Assembly: GCA_002746475.1 (NCBI GenBank)
Contig: PDOX01000015.1
Location: forward strand, 1-14,412
Length of the DNA: 14,412 nucleotides
Origin: a candidate division SR1 bacterium
GTDB taxonomy: Bacteria; Patescibacteriota; Gracilibacteria; Absconditabacterales; Absconditicoccaceae
Direction: 5' to 3'
The translations under genes and the position numbers were made by a program. Positions 10,087-14,412 of this stretch are shown here, one piece after another. Positions within the stretch are counted from its first letter, which is position 1, and every line of letters begins with the position of its first letter. The notes under the pieces are model-generated. The model was not told the origin of the DNA. It did no database searches and was given only the letters and a program-made list of their open reading frames with translations.

Positions 10087-10540
10087 TTATATTTTTTTTC
10101 CTAACTCTTCATGTGATATTTGTTTATATCATTGTTTAATATAGAATTTTTTTGCAAAAACAGATGGTTCTAACCTTATTTCTTTTGATCATCTTTGTTT
10201 CGCTATTTTTTCAAATTTTTTTAATAATTTCTTTCACACTCCTTTTCATATGTATGATGGAAGTACATATAAACTATTTATATACTCTTCCCCCCCCCCT
10301 CATTGTTCCTATTATTTTTCCATTATCTTTTGCTATAAGTAGTATATTCGCTTTCAAGATACGTTTTCTTGTAAATTCAATATTTGCATTTTTTCAATAT
10401 ATTCTTTCTAACTTTTGACAAAGTTTATCATCACAATCTTTTTGGTTTATAGTAAAAAAGGTTTTGTGAATTACTTTCATAATTTTTCTTAATTCTCATT
10501 TTTTTAATGATGATTTCCTGATAATAATATTTTTTTTCAT
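10087..10540 (-). CDS. GNAT family N-acetyltransferase, split by a 1-nt shift at a G10 tract (phase-variable gene or sequence error)
   Basis: From ATG 10540 the minus strand encodes a protein starting Met-Lys-Lys-Asn. It reads to ATG AGG then enters ten Gs (plus-strand C10 at 10290-10299) and stops at TAG soon after. If the run had nine Gs, reading would continue without a break to TAA at 10087-10089, giving about 151 residues. The joined product is a clear GNAT: a strand NILLIAKDNGKIIGTM, then YINSLYVLPSYIGKGVGKKL (acetyl-CoA loop, with Ile where the Gln/Arg of Q-x-x-G-x-G usually sits) and the closing F-Y-I-K-Q-G-Y-K motif. The loop glycines and the G of Q-G-Y are TGA codons. It would move an acyl group, usually acetyl, from CoA to an amine. 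It is the last gene of a likely operon, 27 bp after the ATP-grasp gene. As written it is broken. Confidence 0.85.
10290..10299. repeat. C10/G10 homopolymer inside the GNAT gene
   Basis: Ten consecutive Cs on the plus strand lie in DNA that is otherwise strongly AT. The tract sits at codons ATG AGG GGG of the GNAT gene, and its length sets whether the downstream two-thirds of the enzyme is in frame: nine is in frame, ten is out. Homopolymers of this type drive slipped-strand phase variation in other bacteria, but they are also the commonest site of read and assembly error. Confidence 0.9.
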
Positions 10541-10567
10541 TATTCTTTAGTTTTATTTATAAAAAAA

Positions 10568-11545
10568 TTATTTTACTAAAACTAACTCAATAATATCTTT
10601 AGGAGCATTAGTTCATTTCAATTCTGATTCTGGAAATGCTATTCATGGCGTTGCATTTACTTCCACTATAATACCTCTCGTTTCTGAAAGTGGTTTTGTA
10701 ATATCTGTTGTAATTACATCTACTCCTGCTATTCATAATCCTAGTGATTTTGCAGCTCTGATACAATCTTGTTTTATTGATTCACAAAGATTTGGAAGCT
10801 CATTTTTTACCATTCCCCCCATTCCTGCATTAGATACCCCTCTAAGTTGGACTATCTTATTTTTTTCTGGAATAGATGCTAAAGTTAAATTATTTTTACT
10901 TATATATTCAATTAACTTGGTATCTATTTCTATATACGATAATACATTATGATATCATGCTCATCTATCTGGATTTTTATTTTCTATCTCAATAAGTTCT
11001 TTAATTGTAGATTTTCCATCTCCCATAACAAAGGCAGGTATTCTATTTATACACAATGATACTTTATCTCAAACGACTAAAATTCTATATTCATCACCAA
11101 AAATGTGTTCTTGAATAATTATATCATCACCATACTTTTTTACAAATTCAAATGCTTGTTCTAATTCTTCTTGCGTAGAAATATTCGTAGTAATTCCATT
11201 TCAGTGTCATTCAGTAAGTGGCTTTACAACTATTGGTAACGTTAATCCTTCTGCTTGAATTTTTTCAAGATCTCGTTCTTCTTGTAGAGATACATACAAG
11301 CTCTTGGCTATCGGTAAATGGTGTTGTTCTAGAATTTGATAGGTGAGTTGTTTATCTTGTGCTATTTTAAATCATAATGAACTATTAACTCAACAATCTG
11401 TAGATTTAAAAAGTACTGTCTTTTCATCATTAGAAGCAATAAAAAGATTCTTATTCTTGTTTAAAATTTTTACTTCATATCCTAACTTTTTTGCTTCATC
11501 AACAATACATTGTGATGATGATCCCCAATACGTTAATAATCCCAT
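10568..11545 (-). CDS. ATP-grasp ligase of the CphA/GshAB (cyanophycin synthetase-like) type
   Basis: Encodes 325 residues. Marks in order: a short pre-ATP-grasp region; LPIVVKPLTEGHGNGITT at 103-120, the P-loop-like glycine-rich ATP loop with catalytic-site Lys; IIIQEHIFGDEYRILVVGD at 142-160; R-I-P-A-F-V-M-G-D-G-K-S-T-I-K-E-L at 168-184, typical of CphA and the glutathione-synthetase half of GshAB; LRGVSNAGMGG at 234-244; and G-I-A-G-V-D at 271-276 with E-V-N-A-T-P-G at 295-301, the Mg2+ and phosphate site. Enzymes of this type form an acyl phosphate on a carboxyl group and join it to an amine, making a peptide or isopeptide bond. At 325 residues it lacks the extra Mur-ligase half of true CphA, so it is not cyanophycin synthetase. 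It lies 37 bp after the ZIP gene and 27 bp before the GNAT gene. The substrate is unknown. Confidence 0.88.
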
Positions 11546-11582
11546 TTTCTAAGATTTTTACAATATAAAAAATTCCTCTCTC

Positions 11583-12287
11583 TTACAATAACATCTCTCC
11601 AATTAATCCTAACAAAAAACCTAAAACAGCACCCATCCCAGTGATATATACCCCTTTTAATTTCGCTTCGGGAGAAATATCTTGAAACAATAAATACAAA
11701 ATTCCACCACTAGAAAAAATCATAAGATAGGCAGTATAATCAGGATGATCTCTCATCACAAAATACCCAAACAATGCTGCAAAAAATCCTAAAAATGACA
11801 AAAAGAAAAATGTCATCAATGTTCTCTTTATCCCAAATCAACTTAATACCAAATTTCTAAAGGCAGTAAATGCTTCCGGAAAATTTTGTAATCCCATAAA
11901 TATAGCAAGAAACAGAGCTGCACTAGGATCTGCAACAAATAATGATCCCAAAATTATAGACTCAGGGAGATAATCCATCACCATAGCGAGCAACATCCCG
12001 ACTTTCCCAGCTTTTTTGTGCAAATAACGATCCAAGAAAAAGAAAACAATCGCACCAGACAAAAACGACAAAGACAAAGAAATAACATCTAGTATTGCCA
12101 AAGCCTTAGGTACAAAGACCAAAACCACCGCAGACAAAATCACCCCTCAACCAAAAGACATCATAAAATGCGTAATCTCGTTTTTCACCGGACTTGCTTC
12201 CACATGATGATTGAAATAATTCGCCGCCAATCCCCCTAAAAATATCGTAATCCCAGAGAGTAAAGTATAAAGAAATAATTCTAGCAT
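11583..12287 (-). CDS. ZIP-family divalent metal transporter with altered metal-site residues
   Basis: Encodes 234 residues with about seven or eight membrane helices, a normal size for bacterial ZIP proteins, which import Zn2+ or other divalent metals across the inner membrane. The two core helices carry DYLPES (105-110) and QNFPEA (134-139) where ZupT-type transporters have H-N-x-P-E-G and H-E-I-P-E-G, and a later helix has FQDISPEA (201-208) in place of the common H-E-x-x-P-E-A. The Pro-Glu pairs are kept but the histidines are Asp or Gln, so metal choice may differ from Zn. A short loop near 89-95 (LHKKAGK) replaces the usual His-rich loop. ATG 12287 starts a full first helix. It is first in the likely operon with the ATP-grasp and GNAT genes and may supply metal to the DUF1704 peptidase. 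Confidence 0.88.
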
Positions 12288-12414
12288 CAGTTTAGATTAG
12301 AGTATTAAATGAGTACACAGAGATAAATATGTGTATTTATTCTTGTAAAACAAGTGGAAAATTCAAGAGGAAATAACACACAAATTTTAAATCAACTTGA
12401 AATAAACTATAAAA

Positions 12415-12435
12415 TAATTATAAATTAATTATAAA
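12415..12435. promoter_or_regulatory. Tandem 10-bp direct repeats upstream of the second antitoxin, possible operator
   Basis: TAATTATAAA occurs at 12415-12424 and 12426-12435, with an 11-bp period, which places both copies on the same face of the helix. Each contains the palindromic core TAATTA. The site lies 58 bp before the antitoxin ATG, where a ribbon-helix-helix antitoxin could bind its own promoter. The bases are all A/T, so chance is a serious alternative. Confidence 0.35.
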
Positions 12436-12492
12436 AAAACTAACTAATATTTTATGAAGGTTATAGTATTTTAATTGTAATATTGAGAAATA

Positions 12493-12750
12493 ATGGCAAC
12501 AACACAAATTGCATTTACCACAGACAAACAACTCAAATCAGCAGTAAGTAAAAGACTAAAATCAGAAGGAGCTACCCTCAAAGGATTTTTTAACAGCTGT
12601 ATGAGATCATATCTTGACGAAGAAATCAGTTTGTGAATTGTTAGCAAGAAAAAAAGACAAGAACGAGAACAACAAGAGGATATTATAACTATGCCAAATA
12701 CTATTACTACTGCAGAGGAATTTTCTAATTTTATCAATTCAGCGGCTTAA
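12493..12750 (+). CDS. RelB/DinJ-like ribbon-helix-helix antitoxin
   Basis: Encodes 85 residues. The N-terminus (ATTQIAFTTDKQLKSAVS) has the strand-then-helix pattern of ribbon-helix-helix DNA-binding proteins, followed by a second helix (GATLKGFFNSCMRSYLDEE), as in RelB/DinJ antitoxins. The middle (SKKKRQEREQQ) is strongly charged, and the C-terminal third is probably the flexible toxin-binding tail (TTAEEFSNFINSA). One TGA gives Gly48. The toxin begins 6 bp after its stop, so the two are one operon. It likely represses its own promoter, possibly through the direct repeats at 12415-12435. There is no Shine-Dalgarno motif, only an A-rich leader. Confidence 0.8.
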
Positions 12751-12756
12751 ATTATT

Positions 12757-13029
12757 ATGTATACCAAAAAATATACACTTTCTTATCATAAAAAAGTTAT
12801 TAAATTTCTAAAAAAGCACCCAGAAATTCATAAAAGATTTTTCAAAAACATTCAAGAACTTCAAAAAAATCCCTACATTCATCCTAATAGCAAAGCACTT
12901 GAAAATGAAGAAAAATGAAGTTTCAGATTAAGAATTTGAGATTATAGATTTAAATATATTGTCATAGAAGAAAAAATCGTAATATATTTTTATGATGCAT
13001 GAAGCAGAGGAGATATTTATAAATCGTAA
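12757..13029 (+). CDS. RelE-family toxin
   Basis: Encodes 90 residues with the RelE layout: basic helices (YHKKVIKFLKKHPEIHKRFFK), the N-P-Y near 38-40, S-K-A-L-E near 45-49, then G-S-F-R-L-R-I-G-D-Y-R near 54-64 and a final strand with G-S-R-G-D-I-Y (82-88). The R-x-x-x-G-D-Y-R core and the terminal G-x-R-x-x-I-Y pattern are typical of ribosome-dependent mRNA interferases. TGAs encode glycines at 54, 61 and 82, all at usual Gly sites. It follows its antitoxin by 6 bp and ends 2 bp before the convergent miaB stop, so transcripts from both sides probably overlap. It differs clearly from the first toxin, so this is a separate module, not a duplicate. Confidence 0.9.
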
Positions 13030-13031
13030 TA

Positions 13032-14411
13032 TTATATCTTCTTTCCCATCAACTTAAACACCACCCCTTTTGTGATTTCCACCTGCACAAAATCTCCCAA
13101 TGCAATTTCATCATCAGAAAAAATGGTGATTTGTTTCATATTATCGGTATATCCAGCATATTTATATACCCCATCTCTCGCGACACCTAAAAATTCGTTA
13201 ATCAATACTTTCCTGATGTTTCCAACTTCCGCAAGATTATTTTGCTTTGAGCATTGATTTAAGAGGGTATTTAACCTATCCCATCTATCATGCTTTTCTT
13301 CACGAGAAACATTATCCAATAATTTTCTATCGGCATAAGTTCCCGGACGAGGAGAATACACCCCGATATAAATCATATCAAAACTTCCATACTTCACGAT
13401 ATCAAGCGTCTTCTGAAAATCTTCCTCCGTTTCATCAGTAAACCCAACAATAATATCGGTCGTGATACTGATTTTCCTCTTCAACCCTTTAATCTTATCC
13501 AAAAAATCATAAGCCTGCTGAGCAGTATATCATCTAAACATTTTTTTCAAAACAGGATCAGACCCCGACTGCAAGGGAATATGAATATGCGGACAGAGTT
13601 TTTCTTCCTGCTCGTGCAACGCTAACAATTCATCAGAATAATAGGTAGGGTAGGGCGAAGTATACCTCAACCATTCCAACCCATCAAGTTGCAAAATTGC
13701 TTGCAATATCTCAACAAATTTCGGATGTTTATTCACGATCTGCCCCAGCAACACAATTTCTTTCACTCCATTTTTCAAGTGCATTTTCGCTTCATTCACA
13801 ATATGCTCCACTTCAAAATTCCTCTCTAATCCTCTCGCATACGGCACAATACAATAACTACAAAACTGATTACAACCTGTAGAAATCGGAATGTACACGG
13901 TCTTGTTATGTTTATTCATCGAAGTATTGATATTTTCAGGAAGTATCTTTTCATACTCATTCCATAATTGCTCCGTATCAGCTATTGCATACCCCAACTG
14001 TGGCAAAATAAAGGGCAACAATCCCACATCATCAATTCTGAAAAATAATTCAATATTAGGGAAGGTCTCAACTAACCTTCCAAACATTGGGTTGAAGGCG
14101 TAGTTTATGGGGATGATAGATTTTTCATTTACCTCAGCTTTATTCCCTTGTTGGTGAGACCCCCCTTGTATTCCCCCCTCTGTATAAGACCTCTCCGCCC
14201 TTCGGGCACCTCTCCTCCAAGGAGAGGCTTTTTGAGGGCTCCCCTCGGAGGGGAGCTCCCCGACAAGTCGGGGTGAGGGGTCTAAAACAGGATCAAGGGG
14301 AGGTCTGTTTGGGACTGAATGTACATGCTCGTCATTCTGAGGCTTTGCCGAAGAATCCAGTTTCTGCATACTGGATCCTTCATTTCATTCAGGATGACCC
14401 ATCTCGTCATT
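13032..14411 (-). CDS. miaB: MiaB-family tRNA methylthiotransferase, 5' end outside window, with two inserted repeats
   Basis: With TGA as Gly, the frame is open from the window edge to TAA at 13032-13034. The part present has, in order: the end of the N-terminal methylthiotransferase domain (F-P-N-I-E-L-F-F-R-I-D-D-V), the radical-SAM cluster motif C-N-Q-F-C-S-Y-C (C-x-x-x-C-x-x-C), E-I-V-L-L-G-Q, the HIPLQSGSDPVLKKMFRGYT signature, and a C-terminal TRAM RNA-binding domain. The family adds a methylthio group to A37 of tRNAs; MiaB is favoured over MtaB or RimO, but this is not certain because the N-terminus is missing. The TGA at 13527-13529 encodes the Gly of RGYT. Upstream of the conserved part, ~80 codons come from two palindromic repeats (14157-14306 and 14331-14398) read in frame. 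The conserved N-terminal cysteines must lie upstream; if they are absent, the gene is damaged. Confidence 0.88.
14157..14306 (-). repeat. Palindromic repeat (family B) inside the miaB frame
   Basis: About 150 bp bounded by AGACCCCCCTTG (14157-14168) and its near inverse CAAGGGGAGGTCT (14294-14306). Three perfect hairpins lie inside: CCTCTCCT-CCA-AGGAGAGG (14209-14227), CTCCCCT-CGG-AGGGGAG (14239-14255) and CCCCGAC-AA-GTCGGGG (14258-14273). It is much richer in GC than the genome. In the miaB frame it encodes a Pro/Arg/Glu/Ser-rich segment of about 50 residues with no family likeness, which suggests insertion into an existing gene. Confidence 0.85.
14331..14398 (-). repeat. Palindromic repeat (family C, 'HPE...EGSS' type) inside the miaB frame
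   Basis: A 68-bp element with ends GTCATTCTGA (14331-14340) and TCAGGATGAC (14389-14398), which pair at 9 of 10 positions, and a central ATCCAG/CTGGAT stem. On the minus strand it reads GHPEGNEGSS and later AKPQNDEH, the kind of peptide often produced when small dispersed repeats are translated. One codon in this frame is TGA, so the insertion is only tolerated under code 25. Another GTCATTC begins at 14406, hinting that a further copy starts at the window edge. Confidence 0.8.
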
Positions 14412-14412
14412 C

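Noticed and set aside
10152..10550. Plus-strand hydrophobic reading frame between the peptidase and ATP-grasp genes
   Set aside because: It is the mirror of the AT-rich minus-strand GNAT gene, whose motifs are clear; the Phe/Ile/Leu-rich product and the P-P-P from the C10 tract are artefacts of reading Lys-rich coding DNA backwards.

Overview
The window is AT-rich bacterial DNA in which TGA is read as glycine (genetic code 25), as in Gracilibacteria (BD1-5) and Absconditabacteria (SR1) of the Patescibacteria/CPR. The evidence is direct. Under the standard code nearly every gene is broken by TGA, and under code 25 the pieces join in one frame. The TGAs fall where known families have Gly: the G of the SmpB G-x-E-V-K-S motif, the RGYT turn of MiaB, the ATP-grasp N-A-T-P-G motif, and the acetyl-CoA loop of a GNAT protein. 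The sequence cannot say which of the two phyla this is, and no tRNA-Gly(UCA) lies in the window.

Layout, left to right. (1) Positions 2-3448 (+): the last 1148 codons of a giant protein of unknown function, entering from outside the window. (2) Positions 3480-7188 (-): a gene for a ~1235-residue polytopic membrane protein, possibly a GT-C-type glycosyltransferase. It carries a palindromic repeat inside its reading frame and an apparent 1-nt frameshift near its 5' end. (3) Positions 7189-7455: divergent promoters and a second copy of that repeat. (4) Positions 7456-7911 (+): smpB, for ribosome rescue. (5) Positions 8012-8477 (+): an overlapping antitoxin/RelE-type toxin pair. (6) Positions 8510-10051 (+): a DUF1704 ('QEGLA'/MATCAP-like) zinc metallopeptidase. 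(7) Positions 12287-10087 (-): three close-packed genes, ZIP metal transporter, CphA/GshAB-like ATP-grasp ligase, and a GNAT acetyltransferase split by a G10 tract. (8) Positions 12493-13029 (+): a second antitoxin/RelE pair. (9) Positions 13032-14411 (-): a MiaB-family tRNA methylthiotransferase, 5' end outside the window, with two unrelated palindromic repeats inserted in frame.

The most interesting group is the peptidase, GNAT, ATP-grasp and ZIP block (8510-12287). It pairs an ATP-dependent peptide-bond-forming enzyme with a predicted Zn carboxypeptidase, an acyltransferase and a metal importer, bracketed by two toxin-antitoxin modules. This could be a small amino-acid ligation/removal system, but that is inference from gene order and family knowledge. 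The G10 tract could switch the GNAT on and off, or could be an assembly error. The window also shows mobile palindromes surviving inside coding sequence, and every visible start lacks a Shine-Dalgarno motif.
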